Of a DNA stretch of 64,000 nucleotides, positions 42,534 to 51,132 are shown in pieces. The DNA is from Sphingobium sp. TCM1 (GTDB lineage Bacteria > Pseudomonadota > Alphaproteobacteria > Sphingomonadales > Sphingomonadaceae): NCBI RefSeq assembly GCF_001650725.1, contig NZ_LXVX01000005.1:62001-126000 (forward strand), given 5' to 3'. The first letter of the stretch is position 1; each line of letters opens with the position of its first letter. The translations under genes were made by a program, and so were the position numbers. A model generated the notes under the pieces. That model was not told the DNA's origin and did no database searches. It saw only the letters and a program-made list of their open reading frames with translations.

Positions 42534-43498
42534 AGCCGCGGTCCCTTGCCCGCGAGCATGTGGGAAAAGTCGATCCACCGATCCGACAGGCGGCGATATA
42601 GCGGGTCGGGCATGACGATCTGGAGCAGGATCGTCGCGGCCAGCCGCGGCCCGAACGCGCCCCGGACCAGCGCGGACAGATAATAGCCCATCGCCCTGCG
42701 GCGGCTGACCGGCCAGATGCTCTTCGCCGCGTGCCAGCCCAGATAGGCGGAAAAGGCCTTGGCCGAGATATGCGGGCGCAGCTCGCGCAGCCATGTCAGA
42801 TTGCCGATATTGTCGCGCACCTGCGAAAGCCGGTCTCCGGTCTGCCGGTCGGTCCAGATCGTGCCGGGCCGTTCCGTCATCAGGAAGCGACCGCCGGCGA
42901 GCGCTAGGCGCATGGCGAAGTCGGTATCGTCGCCAAAGCCGACATCCTCGCGATAGCGGACCTTGCGCGCCAGTGCGCGGCTCAGCGCCATGCTGCTGGT
43001 CTGCACGAACCCGCGTTCGCACATCAGGTAACGGTCCATGGTCTCGCCGCTGGCGATGGCGCGGGGCGGTTTCAGGAACTGGCGGCCCGCGCCCCGGTCG
43101 GCGACGACCTGCCCATAGGCGACGACATTCTCGCCATGTTGCAGCAGCACCAACAGATCGGACAGATGATGGGGCAGAAACAGGTCGTCGCAGTCGAGGA
43201 AGGCGACATAGGCGCCGCGCGCATGGTCGATGCCGGTGTTGCGCGCCCCTGCTGCGCCGCGATTGGGCTGCACGATCACGGTCAGCCTTGGATCGTCGAT
43301 GCCCCGCAGGGCAGCCTCCGTATCGTCGGTCGATCCGTCGATGACGACGATCACCTCGATATCCGCGATACTCTGTTCGAGCGCGGAGACGGTCGCGGCG
43401 ACCGTTTGCTCGCGCCGCTCATAGCTCGGGATGATGACCGAAAAGATCGGCGTAGCCGTCGTTGCGGCGCGGGCGGGGGCGAGGTCCACCAGCTTCAT
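42530..43498 (-). CDS. Family 2 glycosyltransferase (third in the locus)
   Basis: A 322-residue GT-A enzyme. FSVIIPSYERREQTVAATVS near residue 24, VIVVIDGSTDDTEAALRGI near 55 and VAFLDCDDLFLPHHLSDLL near 105 give the nucleotide-sugar and DxD motifs. QPNRGAAGARNTGIDHARG is also typical. The ATG at 43498 overlaps the upstream stop by four bases; the frame upstream of it lies inside the neighbouring gene. It resembles the gene at 43495-44457 in length and C-terminal region (LPDPLYRRL-like ending), suggesting an old duplication. Confidence 0.92.
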   Translation of the reverse strand: MKLVDLAPARAATTATPIFSVIIPSYERREQTVAATVSALEQSIADIEVIVVIDGSTDDTEAALRGIDDPRLTVIVQPNRGAAGARNTGIDHARGAYVAFLDCDDLFLPHHLSDLLVLLQHGENVVAYGQVVADRGAGRQFLKPPRAIASGETMDRYLMCERGFVQTSSMALSRALARKVRYREDVGFGDDTDFAMRLALAGGRFLMTERPGTIWTDRQTGDRLSQVRDNIGNLTWLRELRPHISAKAFSAYLGWHAAKSIWPVSRRRAMGYYLSALVRGAFGPRLAATILLQIVMPDPLYRRLSDRWIDFSHMLAGKGPRL

Positions 43499-44457
43499 GA
43501 GGGTTGCGGCGGGCGGCGCGCGGCCTCCGCCTTGCCGAAATGCAGGACGAAGCGATTGACCAGCGACCGGTAGAGCGGCTTGGGCAGATAGGATCGCAGC
43601 AACTGACGGGCGATGATCTTCGGTGGCACGCCGCCCGCGACCAGTCCCACCGCCAGGTCGCGGATCGCCGCCACCGGCCGGATCGGCGCCATATGATAGG
43701 CCAGCACCGTCGCGCGATAGCCACGCCGCGCCCGCACGGTCAGCATGTGGCCGCACCGCTCCAGCCAGTCGAGCGAGGTTTCATAGCCCTTCACATAGGA
43801 TGTGCGCCCCGCCTCGGTCGCGTCGAGCCAGACGGTCAGCGGCTGGTCGATCATGCGGAAACGCGCGCCCGCACCCTGCAAACGGACGCAGAAGTCGAGG
43901 TCCTGCCCTTTCTTGAGCGCCGGGTCGAACAGCACGCGTCGCGCCAGGTCGGTGGGCACGACCATGGTCGATGTCTGCATGAACTGGTTGGCGCAGAACA
44001 GATATTCGCCGACATCCTCGCCCTCGCGGATGCCGCGGTCGGGGCGTATCCAGTAGCGGTCTACGCCCCGGTCCACCTTCATCCGCGAATAAAGGACTGT
44101 GCGGCCATCGTCGCCCGCCAAGGCCTTCGCCATGATGGACAGCTTGCCGGGCAGGAATAGGTCGTCGGAATCGAGGAAGGCGATATAATGGCCGTACGCT
44201 GCCACTATGCCATGGTTGCGCGCCGCGCCGCCGCCCTGATTGTCCTGCCGGATGTAGCGGACGCGCCGATCGCCGATCGCGTCGATCACCGGACGCGGAT
44301 CGTCCTTCGATCCGTCATCGATCACGACGATCTCCAGATCCTGCCAGTCCTGCGCCAGGACCGACCGGATCGTCGCGCCGACGATGTCCGCCCGGTTGTA
44401 GAGCGGGATGACGACCGAGTAAAAGGGGCGTTCAGACTGATGCGTCGCATCGCTCAT
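43495..44457 (-). CDS. Family 2 glycosyltransferase (second in the locus)
   Basis: A 320-residue GT-A enzyme of the exopolysaccharide pathway. YSVVIPLYNRADIVGATIRS near residue 13, LEIVVIDDGSKDDPRPVID near 42 and HYIAFLDSDDLFLPGKLSIM near 88 are the conserved blocks. The C-terminal YLPKPLYRSLVNRF recalls the third enzyme. The ATG overlaps the upstream stop by four bases. The sugar specificity cannot be read from sequence. Confidence 0.93.
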   Translation of the reverse strand: MSDATHQSERPFYSVVIPLYNRADIVGATIRSVLAQDWQDLEIVVIDDGSKDDPRPVIDAIGDRRVRYIRQDNQGGGAARNHGIVAAYGHYIAFLDSDDLFLPGKLSIMAKALAGDDGRTVLYSRMKVDRGVDRYWIRPDRGIREGEDVGEYLFCANQFMQTSTMVVPTDLARRVLFDPALKKGQDLDFCVRLQGAGARFRMIDQPLTVWLDATEAGRTSYVKGYETSLDWLERCGHMLTVRARRGYRATVLAYHMAPIRPVAAIRDLAVGLVAGGVPPKIIARQLLRSYLPKPLYRSLVNRFVLHFGKAEAARRPPQPS

Positions 44458-45395
44458 GCGCCATGCACCTTTCGATATTCTTCATAATGGAAACCGGCGA
44501 GGCCGGCGATCTTGCCGGCCGCGCGATAAAGACGGCCGAGCCGCTGGATGCGCTTGCCCCGGTCGCGCGTGAGCAGGGCGCCGAACGCCCCCGACGCCGC
44601 GCCGCCCAGGATGCGGGGCGCTTCGCCCAGCAAAGCGCGCATCCGTCCCTTGTGGAAACGCTCGACGATCATGTCCGTCATGCCGATGCGATAACCGCGC
44701 ATCAGCAGCCATTTCTGCGTCACCCGGCTGGCGGGGATGAGTTCGGTCACGACCGCCTCCTCCGACCAGGCGAAACGATGGCCGGCGCGCTGCATCCGGG
44801 AAAAAAGCTGCTTGTCCGACCCGCCGGTCAGCGCCATCCGCTCGTCGAACGGGGCGCTCCCCATGGCGTGCAACGCGGATGCGGCGATCAGCACATTGGC
44901 GGTGCTGTCGACCAGGTCGACCCGGCCGGATTGGCCCCGCATCTTGGGCTGGAGCAGCGGGTGGGGCGCCGCCCAGCCGGGCACGGGCGCGTCCATCTCG
45001 CGCAGCACGGCGCCGCCGACGACATCGGCATTCCATTGCCGGGCGGCGTCAACCATCGCCTCGATCCAGCCGGGGGAGGCGGCCTCGTCATCGTCCAGCA
45101 TCGCGACATGGGTCACGGCCGGATCGCCCAGCGCCTGCGCCACCAGCGCATTGCGGACGCGCGGAATGCCACGTTCCGTCACTAGCAGGGCGCGGATCGG
45201 CCAGCGATAGCCCTCGCTCGCGATCCGTTCGACCACGGCCATCCCTTCCTGGCGGGTGGCGTCATTGTCCGCGACCAGGATTTCCAGATGGAGGCAGGTA
45301 TCTTGCTGCGCGATCGACCGGAGCGTGCGCAACAGGCCTTGCGGCCGGTTGCAGGTGGCGATGCCGATGACGATTTTCCCGATTGCCCTATCCAT
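44454..45395 (-). CDS. Family 2 glycosyltransferase (first in the locus)
   Basis: A 313-residue GT-A enzyme. GKIVIGIATCNRPQGLLRTL near residue 6, ILVADNDATRQEGMAVVERI near 38-57 and HVAMLDDDEAASPGWIEAMV near 95-114 are the diagnostic blocks; the LDDDE triplet is the metal motif. This N-terminal half is close to that of the fourth enzyme (39386-40306), which shares VADND..RQEG and DDDE..PGW. It overlaps the polymerase gene by eight bases. Confidence 0.92.
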   Translation of the reverse strand: MDRAIGKIVIGIATCNRPQGLLRTLRSIAQQDTCLHLEILVADNDATRQEGMAVVERIASEGYRWPIRALLVTERGIPRVRNALVAQALGDPAVTHVAMLDDDEAASPGWIEAMVDAARQWNADVVGGAVLREMDAPVPGWAAPHPLLQPKMRGQSGRVDLVDSTANVLIAASALHAMGSAPFDERMALTGGSDKQLFSRMQRAGHRFAWSEEAVVTELIPASRVTQKWLLMRGYRIGMTDMIVERFHKGRMRALLGEAPRILGGAASGAFGALLTRDRGKRIQRLGRLYRAAGKIAGLAGFHYEEYRKVHGA

Positions 45396-46764
45396 GGGCG
45401 GCCTCCTCGTTGCGCGCCAGATGGCGGCGATTCCAGGCCGGGCGCGGTCGCGCCTTGAACGTCGCGTGCGCGGTCGCGACGGCCGCCAGGAAGATCACCC
45501 AGACCTGGCGATCTTTGTCGAAGAAGGAAGTTTCCAGCAGATTCTGGTACATGACGAAGACCCATATAGCGAAGGCCGGCACCATCAGATGCTGGTTCTC
45601 GCGGGTCGACCCCGTCAGGAACCAGTAGGCCGGCAGGGCAAGGAAGCTGAGCAGCAGCATGAGGAGGCCGAGCGGCCCGGTCGTGACCCAGATTTCCAGA
45701 TACCCATTGTGCGAATGGGCGGTCAGCATCTGGAATTGCTGGTTCAGATAGTCGTGCGCGGGCGATTGCGCGCCGACCTGCCAGAATCCCCCGAAGCCCG
45801 CCCCCAGATAGGGGTGGTCGGCCAGATAGTCGAACACCACCCGCCAGATCGACACACGCCCGGTAAAGGCCGTGGGATCGGCGAACAGTCGCTCGACCGT
45901 CGGTTGGTAGGCGATGTAGAGCGCCAGGAATCCGACCATGCCGAAACCGAGCATCAGCAGCAGGATCGCCCGCTTCTGCGTATTGCCGCTCAGCGCGCGG
46001 TAGATGTTGCTGATGGCCAGCATCCCGACGGACAGCGCCATTGATGTTTTGCTCTTCGTTCCCACGACGAAGACGAAGGCCATGATCGCGAACAGCGCAT
46101 AATACCATTTGCGCCGGTCGATCCACGCGTTGCCGCAGACGATGAAGGTCAGCGCCATGACGGCGCCGGCGATATTCTTGTGAAAGAAGAAGCCGCGCCA
46201 TGCGCCGATCAATGCCTTGTCGCTCTCGGTCGGCGGATGGACCGCGGCCGCCGTCAGCGGCAGCGAGATCCAGCAGATGAGCAGCGAGGTGATCAGCGCT
46301 GCCCGCAAGGCATCGAACAGTCGTTGCGGCCCGATCAGCGACAGGGCGCAGAAGGTGATGTAGATCACGATCAATTGCTGCATGGCGCGCTTGAAGGACA
46401 CGAACGGGTCCGCCCCCCAGGCGCAGGTGACGAAGCACCAGGCCAGCATGACGGCCAGCGGCCAGAAGCTGAACCGGTATCGCAAGGGCTGTTTGCGGAT
46501 GATCTGCACGCCCGTCAGCAGCAGCGCGAATCCGATGAACAGCGCCTGCTTGAACAGGTCCGAGCCGTCATTGTCCTGCGCCAGCGCGACCAGTTCGTCC
46601 TGGGTCCGCGTGGCGAAGGGACGCTGGCCGATGAAGACCATCATCAGGAACACATAATAGAATATCTGGGCGACCCAAACCATCCGGTCGCCGGCGCCAT
46701 CCGTGGTCGGGGCGGCGGTGGCGATGGTCGGGGTCTGGCCGATGCGGCGCCAGCTTGTCGCCAT
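45388..46764 (-). CDS. O-antigen ligase/polymerase family protein (Wzy-like)
   Basis: A 458-residue integral membrane protein with about twelve helices and a large periplasmic loop (about residues 300-345) containing FTGRVSIWRVVFDYLADHPYLG and GFGGFWQV, followed by TAHSHNGYLEIWVTTGPLGL. This NxH/SHNGYLE block is the mark of the Wzy/WaaL (PF04932-like) family. In this setting it should polymerise lipid-linked repeat units in the periplasm. It begins four bases after the Wzx gene ends. Confidence 0.9.
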   Translation of the reverse strand: MATSWRRIGQTPTIATAAPTTDGAGDRMVWVAQIFYYVFLMMVFIGQRPFATRTQDELVALAQDNDGSDLFKQALFIGFALLLTGVQIIRKQPLRYRFSFWPLAVMLAWCFVTCAWGADPFVSFKRAMQQLIVIYITFCALSLIGPQRLFDALRAALITSLLICWISLPLTAAAVHPPTESDKALIGAWRGFFFHKNIAGAVMALTFIVCGNAWIDRRKWYYALFAIMAFVFVVGTKSKTSMALSVGMLAISNIYRALSGNTQKRAILLLMLGFGMVGFLALYIAYQPTVERLFADPTAFTGRVSIWRVVFDYLADHPYLGAGFGGFWQVGAQSPAHDYLNQQFQMLTAHSHNGYLEIWVTTGPLGLLMLLLSFLALPAYWFLTGSTRENQHLMVPAFAIWVFVMYQNLLETSFFDKDRQVWVIFLAAVATAHATFKARPRPAWNRRHLARNEEAAHG

Positions 46765-46768
46765 GGCC

Positions 46769-48076
46769 TCAGTCCTCCGTGCGCCGGGCGCGCCGCCACT
46801 GGCGGTCGAGCCGCCAGATGCCGAGCATCATCACCAGCTGCGAAAGCACCACGCCGCCGATCGACAGCACCGGATCGGCGCCGAGCACGATCAGTGTGAC
46901 GGCGACGATGCCGACCCCGCAGCTGCGCAGGCTTTGTGCGGCGAGCGGGCGGAAGGCGCGGCGCGCCTGGGTCATCACGCTCATCGGCGTCTGCACGCAC
47001 TGGACCAGGGACAGCAGCGCGCAGAGCGCGACCGCCATGACGACCGCCTGATGATCGAGCGTGGGCTTGATGATGAGGCCGGGGAAGGCGGCCAGCACGA
47101 TCGCCGCGACGACGCAGGTGCCGATCCAGAGCAGGACCAAAGCGGCCATGAACAGGCGTTCGGACTTGATCGCCGCATCATGGTCGCCGCGCGCGACGGC
47201 ACGGGTCATGCGCGGTCGCTCCAGCTGGGTCAGCGCGGTGATGCAGACATTGACCGGGCGGAAGAAGAGCATCCCCACGGCGACCGGGGCAAAGGCGGCC
47301 GGGCCTGCGAGCAGGGTGACGATATAGCTGTGCGCGTTGGATGTCGCCTCGGTGGACAGTACGCCCACCAGCGTCCAGGCGGACTGTTCGCGCCAAACCG
47401 GGCGGTAGGCGCGCAGCGCGCGGCCCGGCGTCATCGCGCCATGGCGGCGCAGGAAGGCGAAGCCAAAGGGCAGCATCCCGATCAGGCTGGCGGCCACCAG
47501 CATCGCGCCGATGGTGGGCAGGCTGGCGCCGGTGCGCGTCGCGATCGTCAGGCCGATCAGGATCGTGCCCGCATAGACGAGGTCGGATCGCGCCGCGCGC
47601 ATCGGCGCATGATGGGCATAGGCATTGGAGCGGCCGAACCAGCGGATCAGCGAGAAGGTGCCAGCCAGCCCGAACAGCAGGGCGGCGGCGGGGGAGGCGG
47701 TGGCCCAGGCGATGCCCGCGCAGATCAGTCCCTGGCTGGCCGCCAGCAGCAGGTTGACCGGGAAGAAGAAGTCGAAACGGCGCGCGTCCGCTTCCTCGCC
47801 TTGGTTGACCGCGATCGTATAGGGCGTCGAGACCAGCGCGTTGGACAGGCCGTATCCGAACTGGATGATGACCAGCAAGAAGGCCAGCGTGCCGATCGCC
47901 GCCGTCCCCAGATGGTGAATGGAAAAGAGCTGGACGGCCAGATGGCTGACCGACACGATCGCCGAGGACAGGCTCGCCAGGCCGAAGCGGCCGAGCACGC
48001 CGCCCAGCCGCTGGGCACTACCCGTCGCGGGTCGCTCCCCGGCTGGCAGCTTTTCGGCCGCTGGCGCTTCAGCCAT
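46769..48076 (-). CDS. Polysaccharide flippase-like membrane protein (Wzx)
   Basis: A 435-residue membrane protein with about 12 helices arranged as in MOP-superfamily flippases. The first helices follow a charged 35-residue N-terminus (GRFGLASLSSAIVSVSHLAV). It should move lipid-linked repeat units across the inner membrane. The sequence is divergent from well-known Wzx proteins, so the call rests on topology and its place between the WecB/TagA and Wzy genes. It overlaps the upstream gene by eight bases. Confidence 0.8.
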   Translation of the reverse strand: MAEAPAAEKLPAGERPATGSAQRLGGVLGRFGLASLSSAIVSVSHLAVQLFSIHHLGTAAIGTLAFLLVIIQFGYGLSNALVSTPYTIAVNQGEEADARRFDFFFPVNLLLAASQGLICAGIAWATASPAAALLFGLAGTFSLIRWFGRSNAYAHHAPMRAARSDLVYAGTILIGLTIATRTGASLPTIGAMLVAASLIGMLPFGFAFLRRHGAMTPGRALRAYRPVWREQSAWTLVGVLSTEATSNAHSYIVTLLAGPAAFAPVAVGMLFFRPVNVCITALTQLERPRMTRAVARGDHDAAIKSERLFMAALVLLWIGTCVVAAIVLAAFPGLIIKPTLDHQAVVMAVALCALLSLVQCVQTPMSVMTQARRAFRPLAAQSLRSCGVGIVAVTLIVLGADPVLSIGGVVLSQLVMMLGIWRLDRQWRRARRTED

Positions 48077-48875
48077 GGCGATGCTTCCAGATCAGCCAGA
48101 GCGCATGGGGATTGGTGGTGATGTAGCGCCAGGCGAGTTGGCGCGGGCGCGTCACCATGCGGTGCAGCCATTCCAGCCCGCGTTCCTGCATCCACATCGG
48201 CGCGCGCGGATAATCGCCGGTCACATAGTTGAACAGCCCCCCGCAGGTGACGATCCAGCCCGCCTTGATCCGGTGCCGGTTGCGCACGCAGAAAGCCTGC
48301 TCGCGCGGCTTGCCCGTGCCGACCCAGAGGACGTCGGGCGCAGCCGCGTTGATCGCATCGATCACCGCATCCTCATCCTGCGCCGACCAGTATCCGTTGC
48401 GGCGTCCGGCGAGGTTCAGCCCCGGCGCGATTTCGGTGATCCGCCGCGCGCATTGGTCGTTCACCTCTTCCGTTCCGCCGAGCAGATAATAGCTGACGCC
48501 GGCCTTTGCGGCGGGTTGCAGGCTGTCGATGAACATGTCGGTGGTGCTCGACCGATCGGCGATGGCCGGGCCGTCGAGCCACCGGGAAGCGGCGACCACG
48601 ACCTGCCCGTCGGCGTGGATCAGGTCGGCCTGCGCCAGGTCGGCGCGAAACGCCCGGTCGGTGGCGTTCATCGACAGGCCCTGGCCATTGCAATCGAACA
48701 CGAGCCAGGCGGGCTGGTCGAGCGACCGGCGCAACGGCGCCTCCCGCAGCATCTTGCCGATCAGGGCGTCGAGCGACAGGGTGGAAACGGGAATGCCGCC
48801 GACATGCGCGATCGACGACTCTGCTCGCGCGCCCTCCGGCCAGGGCAGCGGATTGTTGGCAGCCAGATCGTTCAT
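48069..48875 (-). CDS. WecB/TagA/CpsF family glycosyltransferase
   Basis: A 268-residue GT26 enzyme. HVGGIPVSTLSLDALIGKM near residue 24, LIHADGQVVVAASRWL near 85-100 and LLGGTEEVNDQCARRI near 133-148 are the conserved blocks, with VLWVGTGKPREQAFCVRN near 185 and VTCGGLFNYVTGDYPRAP near 211. Members such as GumM, WecG and TagA add glucuronic acid, ManNAcA or ManNAc to a lipid-linked acceptor. It overlaps the upstream and downstream genes. Confidence 0.93.
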   Translation of the reverse strand: MNDLAANNPLPWPEGARAESSIAHVGGIPVSTLSLDALIGKMLREAPLRRSLDQPAWLVFDCNGQGLSMNATDRAFRADLAQADLIHADGQVVVAASRWLDGPAIADRSSTTDMFIDSLQPAAKAGVSYYLLGGTEEVNDQCARRITEIAPGLNLAGRRNGYWSAQDEDAVIDAINAAAPDVLWVGTGKPREQAFCVRNRHRIKAGWIVTCGGLFNYVTGDYPRAPMWMQERGLEWLHRMVTRPRQLAWRYITTNPHALWLIWKHRHG

Positions 48876-49777
48876 GCGATCACCGTCCCGGCGATCGGCA
48901 CGCCATGGCGATCAAGTTCGTCGATGACGCGGCGCATGGCGGCGATCCCTGTTTCTCCGCGCCGCACGATCAGCGTTACTGCGTCGAAGCCGGCGAGGAT
49001 GCTGCCATAGGGCGTCTGGTCGCCCTTGCGTTCGGCCAGGTAGAACAGCATCGTCATGTCCCGCAGGCCCCAGCCGCTCGCGGTTTCGGCCAGTGGCCCC
49101 CGCGTCACCAGGCTGGATGCGCTGCCCGATGCACGCCCGGCGGTCATCAGCCAAAGCCCGTCGACCGCCGTCTTGGCGGCGGGCAGCAAGGCGGCGCTGC
49201 CGATCAGCTGTTCGGCCAGCCCTGCCTTGTTGGCGACCCGGAACAGCCGGTCGAGCGAGGGTCGCTCCATGTCGACGTCGACTGCCATGGTCGGTCCGTC
49301 CATCTGCGCCAGCACGACGGCCAGGTTGGCCGCCACGATCGCGCCTTCATCGCCCGCATCGACCGACAGGACGGCCAGCCGCAGCGCGGTGGGATCGCCA
49401 TTCTTGGCGACGGCCCGCATCTTGGAGCGGATGGTGCGGATCTTTGCGGCGTAGGGATCGGCCGGGTCGAAGGCCGCTGCCACCAGCGGGTCAACGCGCG
49501 GGTCGCCCATCGGCAGCAGGGCGAAGCCGCCCTGCAAGGCGGCGAGCATGGCCGCATCCTCGCTGTCCAGCAGCCCCAGGTCGACGGCCGCATCATGCAG
49601 CGCCAGTCCTTCGGCGCGGGCGTGGGCCTCGATCCGGGCGACATCGGCCTCCGCCATGAAACCATGCTCCACCGCGAGGCGGGCAAAGCCCTTGCTGTCG
49701 CGGGCACGGGGACGGGAAGCGGCGGTGCCGCCGGGGTTCATCTGCGGCGGGGCGCCTGCCGTGGAACGCAGTCTCAT
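48872..49777 (-). CDS. BY-kinase-like (CpsD/GelE-type) protein with degenerate P-loop
   Basis: A 301-residue protein in the place where a Wzc/CpsD-type tyrosine autokinase normally sits, directly after the Wzz-type gene (ATGA overlap). Residues 30-90 form a helical DUF-like N-terminal unit with FARLAVEHGFMAEADVARIE. The P-loop fold begins near residue 134, but the Walker A position reads AVLSVDAGDEGAIVAANLAV: the lysine and Ser/Thr of GxxGxGK(S/T) are missing. The Walker A' strand AVDVDMERPSL (165-175) and the MLFYLAERKGD Walker-B region are recognisable. No C-terminal tyrosine cluster is present. It is probably a catalytically dead partner of Wzz, or its nucleotide handling differs. Confidence 0.77.
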   Translation of the reverse strand: MRLRSTAGAPPQMNPGGTAASRPRARDSKGFARLAVEHGFMAEADVARIEAHARAEGLALHDAAVDLGLLDSEDAAMLAALQGGFALLPMGDPRVDPLVAAAFDPADPYAAKIRTIRSKMRAVAKNGDPTALRLAVLSVDAGDEGAIVAANLAVVLAQMDGPTMAVDVDMERPSLDRLFRVANKAGLAEQLIGSAALLPAAKTAVDGLWLMTAGRASGSASSLVTRGPLAETASGWGLRDMTMLFYLAERKGDQTPYGSILAGFDAVTLIVRRGETGIAAMRRVIDELDRHGVPIAGTVIA

Positions 49778-51132
49778 GCAGCCTCCTTGTGCTTCGGGAA
49801 CCACCCGGCCCGGACAGGGGCGGGCATCAGTTCGGTGATGACGTCGACTTCGGTGGCGCGGGCGACACCGGAGGCGGAGCGGACGCGGGGGTTGACGATC
49901 TCCATCAGGATGACCGCCGCTACGCCGCCGACCAGGCCCAGCGCCACGCCCGCGACCAGCCACAAGGGGATGTTTGGCTTGGCGGGCAGCAGCGGCACGG
50001 CCGCCTCGTCCAGCGGGCTGGCGTTGGGCTGGGAGATCTGGCTCCGCAGCGCCGCCTCGTTGAAGCGCTGGCGCACCGTGTCATAGGTCTGGCGCGCCGC
50101 ATCCACGTCGCGCTGGAGCACCATCAGCTGGTCCTGCACGTCCGACATGCGGATCATGCGATCTTCCTGCGCGGCCATGTTGGCCTTGAGGTCGCCCTCG
50201 CGGCCGTTGGCGGCGACGCTGTTGGCGCTGACCGCGCCGGCCTGGCTGGCGCGGGCGGCGCCCAGCTTCGCCTGCAATTCCGACAATTGGGCACTCGCTG
50301 CGGCCATGGTCGGATGGTTCGGGCCCAGGGTCTTGCCCAGTTCCGACACGCGAGCGGACTGCGCCGCGACCTGTTCCTGCAGATTCTGGACGATCAGCGA
50401 CCCTTCGATGTCCGACACGCTGCCGGCGCGCGCCTTGGAGCGCGCGGCGGCCGCCTCGGCCTGCGCCTGGGTCAGCTGATAGGACATGTTCTTCAGCTTT
50501 TCGGCTTCCAGATCCATGCGGTTGATGCCGATGATGTCATGGGCGCGTTGGAAGTCGGACAGCTTCTTCTGCGCCAGTTCGTAGCGGCGGCGCACTTCCT
50601 GCGTCTGCTCGTCGAACCATTTGGCCGATCCGCGCGCGGGCGAGGCCCGCAGCTCCACCTGTTCGCGCATGTAGATCTTGGCGACCAGGTTCGCGACCTT
50701 GGCCGCGATTTGCGGGCTGGGGTCCAGATACTGGAGTTGCAGCACGTTGCTCTGCCGTCCGGTGGTGATGATGAGGTTCGCGCGCACCATCGCGGCGGCC
50801 TGTTGCAGGCGGGCGTCGGCCGGCATGTCGGCGGGCAGGGCGTCGACGAACCCGGCTTCCTTCGCCACGGCGTTGATCACCTTGGCGCTGCGGATCACGT
50901 CGGTCTGGGTGCCGATGATGCTTTCGGTATCGACCCGGCTGCCCTGGTCGTTCGTCGTCGATGTCGGGTCGGTCTGCGACAGATCGAGCAGCAGCGAGGC
51001 CGTGCCCATATATTGCCGCGGCTGCGTGAAGGCAAAGGCGGCGACAAGCGCGAACAGCACGGCGCCGATCGTCGCGGCGGTGCGCCAGCGCGCCTGGAGC
51101 GCGGCCAGCAGATCGATGGGATTCATGCTCAT
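49774..51132 (-). CDS. Wzz/GumC-type chain-length determinant (polysaccharide co-polymerase)
   Basis: A 452-residue inner-membrane protein with helices at about residues 16-36 and 405-427 and a long periplasmic coiled-coil between them (about 170-390; heptad-rich EEKLK, AQAEAAAARSK and DVQDQLMVLQRDVDAARQTY). It sets polymer length together with the Wza-type channel. The conserved C-terminal KPNIPLWLVAGVALGLVGG lies before the second helix. The ATG at 51132 overlaps the ATPase stop. The kinase domain is not fused, so the separate gene at 48872 should be its partner. Confidence 0.9.
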   Translation of the reverse strand: MSMNPIDLLAALQARWRTAATIGAVLFALVAAFAFTQPRQYMGTASLLLDLSQTDPTSTTNDQGSRVDTESIIGTQTDVIRSAKVINAVAKEAGFVDALPADMPADARLQQAAAMVRANLIITTGRQSNVLQLQYLDPSPQIAAKVANLVAKIYMREQVELRASPARGSAKWFDEQTQEVRRRYELAQKKLSDFQRAHDIIGINRMDLEAEKLKNMSYQLTQAQAEAAAARSKARAGSVSDIEGSLIVQNLQEQVAAQSARVSELGKTLGPNHPTMAAASAQLSELQAKLGAARASQAGAVSANSVAANGREGDLKANMAAQEDRMIRMSDVQDQLMVLQRDVDAARQTYDTVRQRFNEAALRSQISQPNASPLDEAAVPLLPAKPNIPLWLVAGVALGLVGGVAAVILMEIVNPRVRSASGVARATEVDVITELMPAPVRAGWFPKHKEAA

